DNA of 64,000 nt from CAZBRS01 sp964494475 (GCA_964494475.1 CAZBRS010000035.1:1-64000), one strand, 5' to 3'; shown: positions 9,157 to 18,732, numbered from the stretch's first letter. Notes: generated from the sequence alone by a model not told the origin. Numbers and translations are program-made.

Positions 9157-10464
9157 CTACGCTTCGAGCAGGAAGTCCTCGATCGTGATCCCGCGCATGC
9201 GCTCGGTCTCCCAGCGCTCGCGTCCCACCACGGCGAGTCGCCCTTTCGGGAAGACCCGAGGGAACCACGCGAACTCGAGCGGTGACGTGCGGCCGTGCTT
9301 CACTTCGACGAAGTCCTCGTCGGTCAGCGCGAAGTCGAGCTCGTGCCCACCGCCTTCCCAGTAATCCAGCAGTTCGGGAAGCTCGTCGCCGCGGATGGCG
9401 GCCCTGCGCCAGAGCTCCTGCGCCACCAGCCACTCGAGCCAGGTGCCCAGCCTGGCCGTGGTCCACGCGAGCACGTCGTGCACGGAGCGAGGGCGATCCG
9501 GATCCCAGGCCGCGGCCACCAGCAGGTTGATGAACGGGAACTTTGCGGGGCGCCGCGTGAGCCGCACGTGACGAACGGCGTCGCGCGGGTGGGATTGTCC
9601 CACCGAGAGGAGGTCGGACAGCAGCTCGATGTATCCCGCGGCGACCGTGTTGTTGGCCAGGCCAGCCTCCCGGGCCACCTTCGCCTGGCCCACGGGGGTG
9701 CCGCCCCAGCGGTGCAGGGCCTCCAGCACGGCCAGCAACGAGCTTCGCGAGCGGCCGCTCGCGGCGACCTCGCCAAGAACCCAGTCGCGGGCCAGGGAGA
9801 TGACGTGATCGGGCAGCCGGCCATGCACCGCGATCTCGGAGCACGCCAGGGGACATCCCCCCGTGAGGACGTAGGCCGGGAGGGCGTCGGCGCCGAGGCG
9901 CTCGCCGCACACGCGTACGAACTCACGATACGAGATCGGCGTGAAGAGCCAGTCGGTTCGGTCGAGGGTGCCCTTGCGCCCGGGCAGTCGTTCGGTGCCG
10001 CGCCGCAGATCGGTGGCCTTCGAGCCCGTGGTGACCAGCAGCACGTCGCGAAGCTCGCCCGCGTCGATCAGCCGCTTGATGGCCCCGGCCCAGCCGTTGA
10101 CGGCGGTGATCTCGTCGACGAAGAGTCGGCGGACGGTCGCCGACGCGGCGAAGAGCGGCAGGAGCTCGCGGATGCGCGCGACGAGGTGGACGGCGCTGCC
10201 GATCTCGTCGCCGTTCAGGTAGAACGCCGAGCCCCGGCCGAACGCGACGAGCGACTCGCGAAGCTGGCCTTCGAGCCAAGTGCTCTTCCCGTACTGGCGA
10301 GCCCCGCGCACGACGATCACTCCCGGCTGTTCGGGCAGGCGCGCGAGGCCGAAGTCGGGCTGGAAGACGAAGGGCGCGTCACGGAGGAGCTCGAGGTGCG
10401 GGAAGAGCCCGGGGGCGTCGAGAATTCCCGAGGAAAGCACGCGATTGATGGTGCTAACGTCCAT
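9157..10464 (-). CDS. AAA-family ATPase with DUF4143-type C-terminal domain
   Basis: ATPase of 435 residues. Walker A is RGARQYGKST (residues 53-62) and Walker B is RLFVDEI. An AAA_14-like core is followed by a winged-helix region (VAREAGLANNTVAAGYIELL) and a C-terminal nuclease-like DUF4143 segment (ELDFALTDEDFVEVKHG). The last has the D...E-x-K pattern of restriction-endonuclease-like folds. Family members are common in archaea and in bacterial genomic islands; the role is unknown. The gene lies alone, convergent with the VWA gene. Its start is embedded in a set of AACGTT/GTTAG repeats that may be its own operator. Confidence 0.85.
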   Translation of the reverse strand: MDVSTINRVLSSGILDAPGLFPHLELLRDAPFVFQPDFGLARLPEQPGVIVVRGARQYGKSTWLEGQLRESLVAFGRGSAFYLNGDEIGSAVHLVARIRELLPLFAASATVRRLFVDEITAVNGWAGAIKRLIDAGELRDVLLVTTGSKATDLRRGTERLPGRKGTLDRTDWLFTPISYREFVRVCGERLGADALPAYVLTGGCPLACSEIAVHGRLPDHVISLARDWVLGEVAASGRSRSSLLAVLEALHRWGGTPVGQAKVAREAGLANNTVAAGYIELLSDLLSVGQSHPRDAVRHVRLTRRPAKFPFINLLVAAAWDPDRPRSVHDVLAWTTARLGTWLEWLVAQELWRRAAIRGDELPELLDYWEGGGHELDFALTDEDFVEVKHGRTSPLEFAWFPRVFPKGRLAVVGRERWETERMRGITIEDFLLEA

Positions 10465-10512
10465 GGCGTTAGGCTATCGAACGTTTAGAACGTTAGCAAG
10501 GTTTTTCCTTGC
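10453..10512. promoter_or_regulatory. Repeated AACGTTAG/CTAACG boxes and a hairpin at the ATPase start
   Basis: Around the ATG of the AAA ATPase gene there are four related boxes: GCTAACGT (10453-10460), CGTTAG (10467-10472), AACGTTTAG (10480-10488) and AACGTTAGC (10489-10497). The last two are a tandem 9-base repeat, and the first is inverted relative to the others. Directly beyond lies a perfect hairpin, GCAAGG-TTTTT-CCTTGC (10496-10512). The arrangement looks like a multi-site operator covering promoter and start codon. What binds it is unknown. Confidence 0.5.
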
Positions 10513-10554
10513 GATCCGAGGGCGTTCTGGCGGTCCTGAGCGCCCACGAACCGC

Positions 10555-12129
10555 TCAGGGCGAAGCCGTCGCGCGGTTGGTGTGCTGCGGATCGTGCTGG
10601 TGCATGGGCCACGGGCAATCCCCGCAGGGGCCGCTCGAGCCGCCGGTGTCGAGCGCGTAGAGACCGTCGGCCGCTACGTACAGCGTGCCGTCGGGGGCCA
10701 ACTGTGGCGCCGTGACGGCCCCGCCGTCTCCCACGCGCACCTTCCACGCCAATGAGAGCCCGGCGGTGAACGCCATTACCTGCCCGGCGGCTACCCCGTA
10801 CACTGTGCCGTCGGCGGCCAACACGGGCGTGGCGTGGCCGCCGGACTCGCTGTGGAGGTCGGTCGAGGTGCCGTGCGCGTCGACGAGCCGGAGGTCGTAG
10901 GCCGGGACGAACAGGCTGCCGTCGGCGCCGATCGCTGGCGCCAGCCCGTAGGGCACGGACCAGCCGACCATGGCCGTGAAACGCCACGCGCCGTCGGCCG
11001 TGAGGGCCTCCACGAAGGAGTCGGCGGCGACCACCGGGCCGCCCGCGCCGTCGATGGCCGGAGCGCCGGTGAACGTGCGGCCCTGGGGCTCGACGAAGGT
11101 CCAGGCCACGCTGCCGTCGGGGCGCAGCGCCTCCAGCGACGCCCCGTCGCGCGTCACGAAGATCGTGTCGTCCGGACCGATCGCGAAGGCACCCACCGGC
11201 ATCCAGCCCAGGTGGTCCCACAGCAGGCGCGACCAGCGCAGCGTGCCGTCGGCGTCGAGGGCGTGCAGTCGGATGCGGTAGCGGAATCGCCCGCACGCGG
11301 GCGTCTCTTCGGTGGTAGCCAGGTAGATCGCGCCCGTGGAGTCGAGCCCGACCGAGCCCATCGCCGCGCCCGGCAGCGCGACGTGCCAGGCCGGGGTGCC
11401 GTCGGGCCGGAGGGCGTGCAGGCCCCCCGCGAGGTCGGCCACGTAGACCGTGCCGTCGTCGGCGACGACCGGCGCCCCCTGGCACTGGGAGGGCAACGGC
11501 ACCTCCCACTGTACCCCCAGCCCAGGCTGCACCGAGCGCAGCACGTCGTCGTAGCCCACCAGTAGCAGGCGCCCGTCGGGGGTGAGAGCGGGTCGCCCGA
11601 TGGCCTGGACGCCAGGTAGGATCCAGAGCGGGGAGCCCGGGCCGGAGGCGCGGCACGAGGCGGCGGCGACGGTCTCGACGCACAGTGCGTCGGCGGAGCA
11701 CGCTCCACACTGGCCGCCGCATCCGTCTGGCCCGCAGGTGCGCCCCTGGCACGCCGGAGGGCAAGGCCCGCATCGGCCGTCGGCCTCGCACATCTGCCCC
11801 TCGGCGCACACGCCGCACGTGCCGCCGCACCCGTCGGGCCCGCATTCGACGAAGCCGCAGTTCGGCACGCACCTGGAGTTGGCGGCCGGCGCCGAAGCGC
11901 CCCCGCCCCGCCCCGCCCGGTCCTCGCGAGCACAGAAGTCGGCTTCGACCTCGCCAGAGAGATCGTCGGCCCGGCGCGAAGCGTCGTCGGAGGGCACGTC
12001 GGCGACGGCGTCGTCGTCCAGAGCCCCGTCCATCGCGTCGGCCTCGCTCGAGGCCGGGCCAATCGACGCCTCCGAGGCGCACGCCAGCGTTCCCAGCGCG
12101 AGGACCAACAGGCCGAAGGTTCGTCTCAT
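10555..12129 (-). CDS. Cys-rich PQQ-like beta-propeller lipoprotein
   Basis: Surface or periplasmic lipoprotein, 524 residues, lipobox TLAC. An Asp/Ala/Glu linker follows, then two CGPDGCGGxCGxC cysteine modules (residues about 80-140). After these come about eight repeats of the form DGTVYVADxxGGLHALRPDG, the PQQ-like/WD-type propeller of extracellular scaffold proteins. No catalytic motif is visible. It is last in a five-gene operon of secreted proteins. The start was chosen at the ATG giving the lipoprotein signal; an upstream in-frame extension lacks one. Function probably ligand or partner binding at the cell surface. Confidence 0.85.
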   Translation of the reverse strand: MRRTFGLLVLALGTLACASEASIGPASSEADAMDGALDDDAVADVPSDDASRRADDLSGEVEADFCAREDRAGRGGGASAPAANSRCVPNCGFVECGPDGCGGTCGVCAEGQMCEADGRCGPCPPACQGRTCGPDGCGGQCGACSADALCVETVAAASCRASGPGSPLWILPGVQAIGRPALTPDGRLLLVGYDDVLRSVQPGLGVQWEVPLPSQCQGAPVVADDGTVYVADLAGGLHALRPDGTPAWHVALPGAAMGSVGLDSTGAIYLATTEETPACGRFRYRIRLHALDADGTLRWSRLLWDHLGWMPVGAFAIGPDDTIFVTRDGASLEALRPDGSVAWTFVEPQGRTFTGAPAIDGAGGPVVAADSFVEALTADGAWRFTAMVGWSVPYGLAPAIGADGSLFVPAYDLRLVDAHGTSTDLHSESGGHATPVLAADGTVYGVAAGQVMAFTAGLSLAWKVRVGDGGAVTAPQLAPDGTLYVAADGLYALDTGGSSGPCGDCPWPMHQHDPQHTNRATASP

Positions 12130-12197
12130 GCCATCAGGGTAGCGAAACGCGGCGGCGGTGGGAAGACGCGAGGTCGCGCGGGTCCCGGGCCGGTTCC

Positions 12198-14903
12198 TCA
12201 CTCGGTCTCGTTCTCGATGTACATGCCCGGCACGACCTCGGCGTCGCACCCTCCTTCGCCAGGGCTACGGAGGGCAGGTCCCTCGGCGCCGTCGACGGGG
12301 CGGGCGAAGCGCACGAAGGTGGACCGGATGGTGTCGCAGTCGAGGTCGCCGTAGGCCGAAGCGCGGAGCAGCCCGGTCGCGTCATCCCATCGGGTCTCGT
12401 AGATGAAGGCGTGCTCGGTCGGGATCGAGAAGCCAAGGGCTCGCCACGCCGCGTTCTCCCAGGCCGCGGCGTCGGGTTGACACAAGTACTCGTAGAACGA
12501 CTCCGGCCATTCGTGCCAGGTGCAGCACGAGGGATTCCACGAGCCCTCCGAGTTGGGAGAGGGTGGCGCCTCGGGGAAGGAGCAGGCCCCGGCGGGCTGC
12601 GCTTCATAGAAGGCCACGGCGCCGTCAACGATGGCGGCGAGGTTCGAAGAAGCTTCGTCCTGGTACGGGTTCAGGGAGGTGACCCCCGGCGCCGGCACGA
12701 AGGCGGCCTGTTGAGCCGGCGTCAGGTGCACGGCGAGGGCCGACATCAGGGGATCCTCCGGAGCAAGGGTCAGGCCGGCGGGCGCGGCCAGGCGGCAGGG
12801 TTCGTCGCCGGGCAGGAGGCCCTGGACCTGGAACGTGCTCTGGAGCGTGTCGCAGTCCTGGTCGCCGTAGGCCGAGGCGGTGAAGCGGGCCGTGCCCAGG
12901 GTGCCCACCGAGACGAAGCCGTAGACGAACGCGTGAGGGTCCGCCATGCGCACGCCCAGGCTGGCCCAGCTCGGTTCGTCCCAGGCCGCGGCGTCGCCGT
13001 CGCACAGGTCGTCGTTGTCCTTGTCGGGGCCTCCAAGCATCATGCAGCACGTCCCCTCGATGGGGGTGACGCCCTGGTTGGCCGGGAACTGGCAGGGGAG
13101 CGGTTCCGCGGCGGCAGAGAGGCGGTCGGTGCGGGCGTAGTACACGGCGGCGCCGCGGTAGATGCGTTGCAGGAGGTCGAGCACCTCGGCTTCGTCGTCG
13201 AAGCCCAGTTCACAAGCGAGCGTGTCCGGATTGCAGCGTCTCACCGTGCCCCCCGGCAGGGCGTTGGCGTCGGCTTGGCAATCGGCGTCGCTGGTGCAGG
13301 TGACCGCCACGCAGGCGCCTGCGTCGCAGACGAGGCCTTCCGGACAGGAGCCGCAGGACCAGTTGGCCCAGCCCCCGAAGTCGGCCACCCCGCACGGAAC
13401 TGACGCACAAGGGTCGCCGGGCACGGCCGGCGTGAACTCGGAGGGGTCGCAGGCTGCCCCCAAGCCGTTGGCGTCGTAATCCTCCTGCCCGGGGTTGGGG
13501 ACGCCGGGGCAGTTGTCGGACGTGGACGGCACGTCGTCACCATCAGCCAGTGGTCGGACGCAGAGGATCGTCGCGGCGATTTCGGCCGAGGTTGGCATCA
13601 CCTGTAGCCAGTAACTTCCGGTCGATGCCAGCCTGACGACGACCTGCGTGGCTTGGCATCCGTCCTGGGCGTACGAGTTGTCGATGTCGCCCGCAGGGAA
13701 GTTCGTGTACGGGCACCCCAGGCCGAGCAGCCAGAGCGCGTAGGGGCAGTCTTCCTTTTGAGGCAGGGAGTGGCCGAGCGTCGCGATTTCCTTGTACGTG
13801 GGCGATCGCCACCCGCCATCGGCCAGCTTACACGCCGTAGCGGCATCCAGCGGGCCGACCGTCGTGGACGTTCCGAACAGAGCGGCCCACGCGAGTCCAG
13901 TGACGGAGTCTGCCAGAGAACCGTCCTGCAGGGTCACGAAACGTGTCGCCAGGTCGGGACCTTGAAGCGCGCCGTCGTCATCGATCACACAGAACGCGAC
14001 ATCGGAGCCGCCACCGTCGAACGTTGCTACGCGCATGGCCGGCCACTTCTCGAACATGACGTGGACCACGGTCTCGTCGCCCGGGGCCATCGTAGCGGCA
14101 ACATGATCCGATCCGCCCACGTTCGTCAGAGGGCTGCCAGGCCGGTTTCGTGCGCCGATCACCTCGTCTACCGTTGGGAGGCGCCACGAATGGCACCCTA
14201 GCTGGTACTCCGCGCACCTGGCCTGGGCGTCGGTACCCACGCCGTAGTCCACGGGCTCGGTCGTCCAGGCCAGACCGCTACGCAGGTCGAGCGACGTCCC
14301 GAAGCCGTGCTCGAGGAACTGCAGGTAGCCGTCGAATCCGAGCGTCGGGTCGCGGCAGGGGTCGAGCGTCGTCGTGTCCGACACGATCGGCGCCACGCGG
14401 CAATGGCAGCCGTCATGGGCTTGCAGGCCCGATCCTTCGGGGCAGGCCGCCACGCAGATGTCGACACAATGGCCCTTGTCGTGCGCGGGCCACGCGGCGC
14501 AGGCCTCGCGGTCGGTGCAGTCGGCGTCGGTGGCGCAAGGGTGCTCGCAGGCGCCCAGGTCGCAGAGCGCGCCGGGCTCGCACTCGCCACAGTTCCCGCC
14601 GCAGCCGTCGGGGCCGCATGTCCGGCCGGCGCAAGCCGGAGCGCAGGCATCCTCCTTGGGTACGTCGATCGGTTCGACGTCACTCCCCGCCTCTCGTCCC
14701 GTATCCAGGTCGAGAAGGGCCTCCTCCTTTGCCTCTACCGCCTCGCGTCCGTTCAGATCCTGGCGTGAGTCGTCGATATCTTGCGTATCGGTTGTGACGT
14801 CCTCGGCTGGCTCGGTCGTGTCGTGTGCGCCAAGCGTCCCTCCGCACGCCAGCACGACCAGCGCCGTCCACGTCGGGGCGAGCATCCTCAGCGTCGGGCT
14901 CAT
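12198..14903 (-). CDS. Giant Cys-rich lipoprotein with DUF1566 and pilin-like domains (copy B)
   Basis: Lipoprotein of 901 residues with lipobox VLAC (Cys20). In order: an acidic linker; a CGPDGCGGNCGEC cysteine module; two DUF1566/Lcl-like segments (SGLAWTTE...WRLPTVDEV and TGLAWAALFG...WRSPTYKEI); a thrombospondin-3-type calcium motif (DNCPGVPNPGQEDYDANG); a second Cys cluster; and two C-terminal domains that look like the globular part of deltaproteobacterial type IV pilins. The pilin marks are GAAVYYARTDRL, a CCM pair, SWASLGV, FTASAYGDQDCD, STF, and the ending YIENETE. No pilin N-terminal helix is present. The ATGA overlap links it to the upstream propeller gene. A GAGGAGG ribosome site precedes the ATG. 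Paralogue of the lipoprotein at 16-18.7 kb. Confidence 0.85.
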   Translation of the reverse strand: MSPTLRMLAPTWTALVVLACGGTLGAHDTTEPAEDVTTDTQDIDDSRQDLNGREAVEAKEEALLDLDTGREAGSDVEPIDVPKEDACAPACAGRTCGPDGCGGNCGECEPGALCDLGACEHPCATDADCTDREACAAWPAHDKGHCVDICVAACPEGSGLQAHDGCHCRVAPIVSDTTTLDPCRDPTLGFDGYLQFLEHGFGTSLDLRSGLAWTTEPVDYGVGTDAQARCAEYQLGCHSWRLPTVDEVIGARNRPGSPLTNVGGSDHVAATMAPGDETVVHVMFEKWPAMRVATFDGGGSDVAFCVIDDDGALQGPDLATRFVTLQDGSLADSVTGLAWAALFGTSTTVGPLDAATACKLADGGWRSPTYKEIATLGHSLPQKEDCPYALWLLGLGCPYTNFPAGDIDNSYAQDGCQATQVVVRLASTGSYWLQVMPTSAEIAATILCVRPLADGDDVPSTSDNCPGVPNPGQEDYDANGLGAACDPSEFTPAVPGDPCASVPCGVADFGGWANWSCGSCPEGLVCDAGACVAVTCTSDADCQADANALPGGTVRRCNPDTLACELGFDDEAEVLDLLQRIYRGAAVYYARTDRLSAAAEPLPCQFPANQGVTPIEGTCCMMLGGPDKDNDDLCDGDAAAWDEPSWASLGVRMADPHAFVYGFVSVGTLGTARFTASAYGDQDCDTLQSTFQVQGLLPGDEPCRLAAPAGLTLAPEDPLMSALAVHLTPAQQAAFVPAPGVTSLNPYQDEASSNLAAIVDGAVAFYEAQPAGACSFPEAPPSPNSEGSWNPSCCTWHEWPESFYEYLCQPDAAAWENAAWRALGFSIPTEHAFIYETRWDDATGLLRASAYGDLDCDTIRSTFVRFARPVDGAEGPALRSPGEGGCDAEVVPGMYIENETE

Positions 14904-16042
14904 GGCCGCCTCCTCGCGGAAAGGGGCGAGGGTTCGGCAGCTTGGCATGGGATTGGTACAGCGTGCTGAAGGGGCCGAGCGCCGTAGTACGGGATGGCCC
15001 CTTCGCCGGAGCGCGTATAGACGAGGTGCCATCGCCCGTCGGGCCCGGCCGCGAACGCGATGGCGTCCCCGGCCGTGCCCTCGGCGTCGACGATGAGCGA
15101 GCGCCAGCCTGCCGGGCCGAGCGCCGCCAGCTTCAGATCCCCGGCGGCGACGCGTTGGTAGGCGATCCAGGGCGCTCCGTCAGCGGCGAGGCGCAGGACG
15201 GCCGGGAGGCCCGAGGGTGCGCCGTGGTCGACGATCGTGCGGCTCCACGAGCCGGAGCGATTGGTGGCGTAGGCCAGCTTCATTGATGGACGAAGGCGGT
15301 AGGCTACGTGGGCGGACCCGGCACCGTCGACTCTCAGTCTCGGATTGAGGTCCAGTGGAGCCCATGAGTTCCAAACGCGGTCGACCTCGACCTGCTCGGC
15401 GATTTCGAAGCTCCACGATCCGGAGACATCGGTCGCGTACTCGAGGGCGCTTCGGCTGTCGCGTTGGAAGAGCACGTGCGTGCTGCCCGCAGGGCCGATG
15501 GCGACGGCGCGCAGCCACACCGCGTCCCCTACGACGCAGGTCGCAGGGATCGGGATGAGTTCGTCGGTCACCGCTCCGCTGTCGTGCACGACCAGCGCGT
15601 CGCCGAAGGCGCTCGCCTCGACGGTGCGTACCCGGCCGTCGGGGAGCAGGGCCGACATCCCCGACGTCGTCGGGGGCAGGGTCTCGGAGGCCCAGCCGTC
15701 GAAACCGTGCGTGAGGAGGATCCGAGCGTCGTCGGTAGGCACCAACGCGCGTACGACCCCGCCGCCGACCCCCAGCAACGGGCACCCACCTCCGGCGAGT
15801 TCGTGAAGATCCCAGGCCTGACCGTCGGCGACGATGGCCACCTGGGCACTCCCGCCCATCCGGCGGGAGCCCACGACCAGTTCCCCGTCGGGGAGCACCG
15901 CCAGGTCCAGGCAGTGCGAGTAGCCGCTGAGCTCGGGAAGCTCCCCGACGCTCCACGTCGACGGCGGCAGATCGGAGCACGGCGGCGGCGCGGAGAGCCA
16001 TCCAGCAGCCACCAGGTGTACGATGAGCCAAGCTTCCGACAT
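14900..16042 (-). CDS. Secreted propeller-like repeat protein (copy B)
   Basis: Exported protein of 380 residues with an N-terminal hydrophobic signal (LIVHLVAAGWLSA). The body is a series of about 50-residue repeats marked by LEYATDVSGSW and LAYATNRSGSW, the YATNxSGxW pattern of BNR-like beta-propellers in secreted bacterial proteins. Two cysteines near the start and one near the end may form disulfides. No catalytic motif seen. Its stop overlaps the start of the giant lipoprotein by ATGA, so the two are probably made in fixed ratio and interact. Paralogue of the gene at 18.7-19.9 kb. Confidence 0.8.
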   Translation of the reverse strand: MSEAWLIVHLVAAGWLSAPPPCSDLPPSTWSVGELPELSGYSHCLDLAVLPDGELVVGSRRMGGSAQVAIVADGQAWDLHELAGGGCPLLGVGGGVVRALVPTDDARILLTHGFDGWASETLPPTTSGMSALLPDGRVRTVEASAFGDALVVHDSGAVTDELIPIPATCVVGDAVWLRAVAIGPAGSTHVLFQRDSRSALEYATDVSGSWSFEIAEQVEVDRVWNSWAPLDLNPRLRVDGAGSAHVAYRLRPSMKLAYATNRSGSWSRTIVDHGAPSGLPAVLRLAADGAPWIAYQRVAAGDLKLAALGPAGWRSLIVDAEGTAGDAIAFAAGPDGRWHLVYTRSGEGAIPYYGARPLQHAVPIPCQAAEPSPLSARRRP

Positions 16043-16068
16043 GGGGTCCTCCGTTATGGACGAAGCCG

Positions 16069-18732
16069 TCACTCGGTCTCGGCTTCGATGTAGATGCCCG
16101 GCACCACCTCGGCGTCGCACCCCTCGGTGCCTTCGACGGGTCGGGCGAAGCGCACGAAGGTCGATTGGATGGTGTCGCAGTCGAGGTCGGCGAAGGCGAA
16201 GGCGCGGTAGAGCGCCGAGGCCGGCGGGTACCATTCGGCGCGGTACACGAAGGCGTGAGCTGTCTGGATGCCGAAGCCGAGTTGGGGCCAGGACTGATCC
16301 TCCCACGACGCTGGCTCCGGGTCGCAGAGGTTGTCGTGGTCGGCATCGGGGCCGCCCTGGGGCCAGCAGCACGTGCCTTCGATGGGCGTGGAGTAGGTCG
16401 AGGCGGGGAAGGCGCAGGCCCCGGGCGGCTGGGCTTCGTAGTAAGCCACCGCACCATCGAGGATGGCCGCGAGGTTCGTGGAGACCTCGTCGTAGAACGG
16501 GTTCATCGACGCGAGCCCCTCCTGGGGCAGGAAGCCGGCCTGCTGGGCGGGCGTCAGGTGCACGGGCAGGCGGGCGCTGTCCACGACCTCGAACTCGGCG
16601 GTCAGCAGGGGCGGCGCGACCAGTCGGCAGGGTTCGTTCTCTGGCAGATAGGCGATGACCTGGAACGTGCTCTGGAGGGTGTCGCAGTCCTGGTCGGCAT
16701 AGGCCGAGGCGGTGAAGCGGGCCGCGCCCAATGTACCCTCGGCGCTGTGGCTGTAGACGAAGGCGTGCGGTTCGAGCACGTGCAGGCCCAGGTTGGACCA
16801 AACGGGCTCGTCCCAAGCGGCTGGGTCGGCGTCGCAGAGATCGTCGTTGTCCTTGTCGGGCCCTCCCTGATGGTTGCAGCAGGTGCCTTCGATGGGGGTG
16901 ACGCCCTGGTTGCCCGGGAACTGGCAGGGCAACACGTCGGCCTGCTGTGTCAGCCGGTCGGTGCGGGAGTAGTACACGGCCGCGCCCCGGTACACGCGTT
17001 GCATCAGGTCGAGAACCTCGGCGTGGTCGTCGATGCCCAACTCGCAGGCGTGGGTGGCGAAGTTGCAGCGCCGTACCGTGCCGCCCGGGAGTGCGTTGGC
17101 GTCGGCCTGGCAGTCGGCGTCGCTCGTGCACGTGACGGCGACGCAGGCGCCTGCGTCGCAGACCAGGGGCTCAGGACAAGCGCTGCAGGACCAGCCCGCC
17201 CATCCGCCCAGGTCGATCACGCCGCACCAGACCGTGGCGCACGGGTCTTCGGCAGGGGGTGGGATGAACTCGGAGGGGTCGCAGGCCGCTCCGAGGCCGT
17301 TGGCGTCGTGGTCCTCCTGGCCCGGGTTGGGGATGCCTGGGCAGTTGTCGGTGGCCGAGGGTACGCCGTCGCCGTCGGCCAGGGGGCGGACGCAGAGGAC
17401 CGAGGCTACGGATTGATAGTAGGTTCCAATCACGTCCAGCCAGCCTGCGGGGCCCGGCGACATCCTGACGAGGATCTGCTTGGCGTGGCACTCCTCTTCT
17501 GAGTCCTGTCCGTCGACGACGCCTGCGGCGATGTCAAGGTTCGGGCACTCGAGCGCGAGGTGGGAAGGGATGTAGCCGCAGTCACTTGCCGGGGCCTCGG
17601 GATGTCGCAGCGTGGAGGCTTCTTTGAACGTGGGTGTTCGCCAGTAGTCCCCGAGTGCAGCGCACGCCGCTTCGGAGCCTCCCGGGCCAATCGTCGCCGA
17701 CGCGCCGAAGGGGGCCGCCCAGGCGAGTCCGGTGACGCGATCGGCCAATGATCCGTCGCGTAGCGCCAGGAAGCGCTCGGCCGGCGCGATGGGGGGCGAT
17801 GGGTCGTCCACGAAGACGCAGAACACGTCAACCGAATAGGGGTCCTCGAAATCCACCACCACCATGTCTGGCCAAGACGAGAAGCGGATTCCATAAGCCT
17901 TCTGGTCGCCGGGCGCGATCGTCGCGACGACTCGACCGTGCTGTTCCAGGCACGTTGACTTCTGGCCCGGCCCGTCGCAATTGGCGTCGCGAGCGCCAAT
18001 GACCTCGTCGATGGTGGGCAGGCGCCACGAAAGGCTCCCCAGCCCGTACTCGGCGCAGACGGCGGGCGCCTCGGCCGCCGACGCATCGTCGTCCACGCCG
18101 TGGGTTGTCCACAGGAGGCCGCTCCGCAGATCGAGCCGCGTTCCGTTTCCGTGGGAGACGAAGCTCAGGTGGCCGTCGAACTCGTTCGCGGAAATCGCGC
18201 AGGGCCCGACAGGCGTTCTCGCCGACTCGATGGGCTGCACGCGGCAATGGCATCCGTCATGAGCCTGCAGGCCCAGGCCTTCCGGGCACGCGGGCACGCA
18301 GGCGTCGACGCAGTCGCCCGGTGTGTGGCCCGGCCAGGCGGCGCAGGCCTGGCGGTCGGTGCAGTCGGCGTCGGTCTCACACGGTCGCCCGCAGGCGCCG
18401 TCGTCGCAAGCTTCGCCGTCGGGGCACATGCCGCAGAGCCCGCCGCAGCCGTCGGGGCCGCACTCGCGGTCGCGGCAGCGTCGTGTGCAGGGCTCCCCGT
18501 CGACCCCATCGACCGTTTCGGTCCCGGGTTCCGTTTCGGCTTCCATGGCCGCGTCGGCCCGCGCTTCTTCCCTGCCAGCGTCGGCCGGTCGGACCTCGGC
18601 GGCGGCGTCGACCTCGAGCGGGTCGGGTTCGGTCGCCTCGGTCGGATCGTGCTCACCTTCACCCGTCCCGCAGGCGAGCATCACCGCCAACCCAGCCAGC
18701 CAGACGCCCGTTTGCCACGGCGTTCCCTTCAT
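16069..18732 (-). CDS. Giant Cys-rich lipoprotein with DUF1566 and pilin-like domains (copy A)
   Basis: Lipoprotein of 887 residues, lipobox MLAC, with the same domain order as the neighbouring copy: acidic linker, CGPDGCGGLCGMC module, two DUF1566/Lcl-like segments (SGLLWTTH...WRLPTIDEV and TGLAWAAPFG...WRTPTFKEA), thrombospondin-3-type calcium motif, Cys cluster, and two pilin-like globular domains ending YIEAETE. The domains are closely similar to copy B; the linker and parts of the DUF1566 regions differ most. It starts 3 bases inside the upstream propeller gene (ATGA) behind an AGGAGGCGGCC ribosome site that is also seen before copy B. Probably surface-exposed; possible partner of pili or a pilus-like machine, which is inference. 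Confidence 0.85.
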   Translation of the reverse strand: MKGTPWQTGVWLAGLAVMLACGTGEGEHDPTEATEPDPLEVDAAAEVRPADAGREEARADAAMEAETEPGTETVDGVDGEPCTRRCRDRECGPDGCGGLCGMCPDGEACDDGACGRPCETDADCTDRQACAAWPGHTPGDCVDACVPACPEGLGLQAHDGCHCRVQPIESARTPVGPCAISANEFDGHLSFVSHGNGTRLDLRSGLLWTTHGVDDDASAAEAPAVCAEYGLGSLSWRLPTIDEVIGARDANCDGPGQKSTCLEQHGRVVATIAPGDQKAYGIRFSSWPDMVVVDFEDPYSVDVFCVFVDDPSPPIAPAERFLALRDGSLADRVTGLAWAAPFGASATIGPGGSEAACAALGDYWRTPTFKEASTLRHPEAPASDCGYIPSHLALECPNLDIAAGVVDGQDSEEECHAKQILVRMSPGPAGWLDVIGTYYQSVASVLCVRPLADGDGVPSATDNCPGIPNPGQEDHDANGLGAACDPSEFIPPPAEDPCATVWCGVIDLGGWAGWSCSACPEPLVCDAGACVAVTCTSDADCQADANALPGGTVRRCNFATHACELGIDDHAEVLDLMQRVYRGAAVYYSRTDRLTQQADVLPCQFPGNQGVTPIEGTCCNHQGGPDKDNDDLCDADPAAWDEPVWSNLGLHVLEPHAFVYSHSAEGTLGAARFTASAYADQDCDTLQSTFQVIAYLPENEPCRLVAPPLLTAEFEVVDSARLPVHLTPAQQAGFLPQEGLASMNPFYDEVSTNLAAILDGAVAYYEAQPPGACAFPASTYSTPIEGTCCWPQGGPDADHDNLCDPEPASWEDQSWPQLGFGIQTAHAFVYRAEWYPPASALYRAFAFADLDCDTIQSTFVRFARPVEGTEGCDAEVVPGIYIEAETE

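Noticed and set aside
4892..9910. A single 1672-codon minus-strand frame joining several genes
   Set aside because: It includes antisense of the cNMP and VWA genes. Only the part from the GTG at 6508 has protein-like sequence and a signal peptide.
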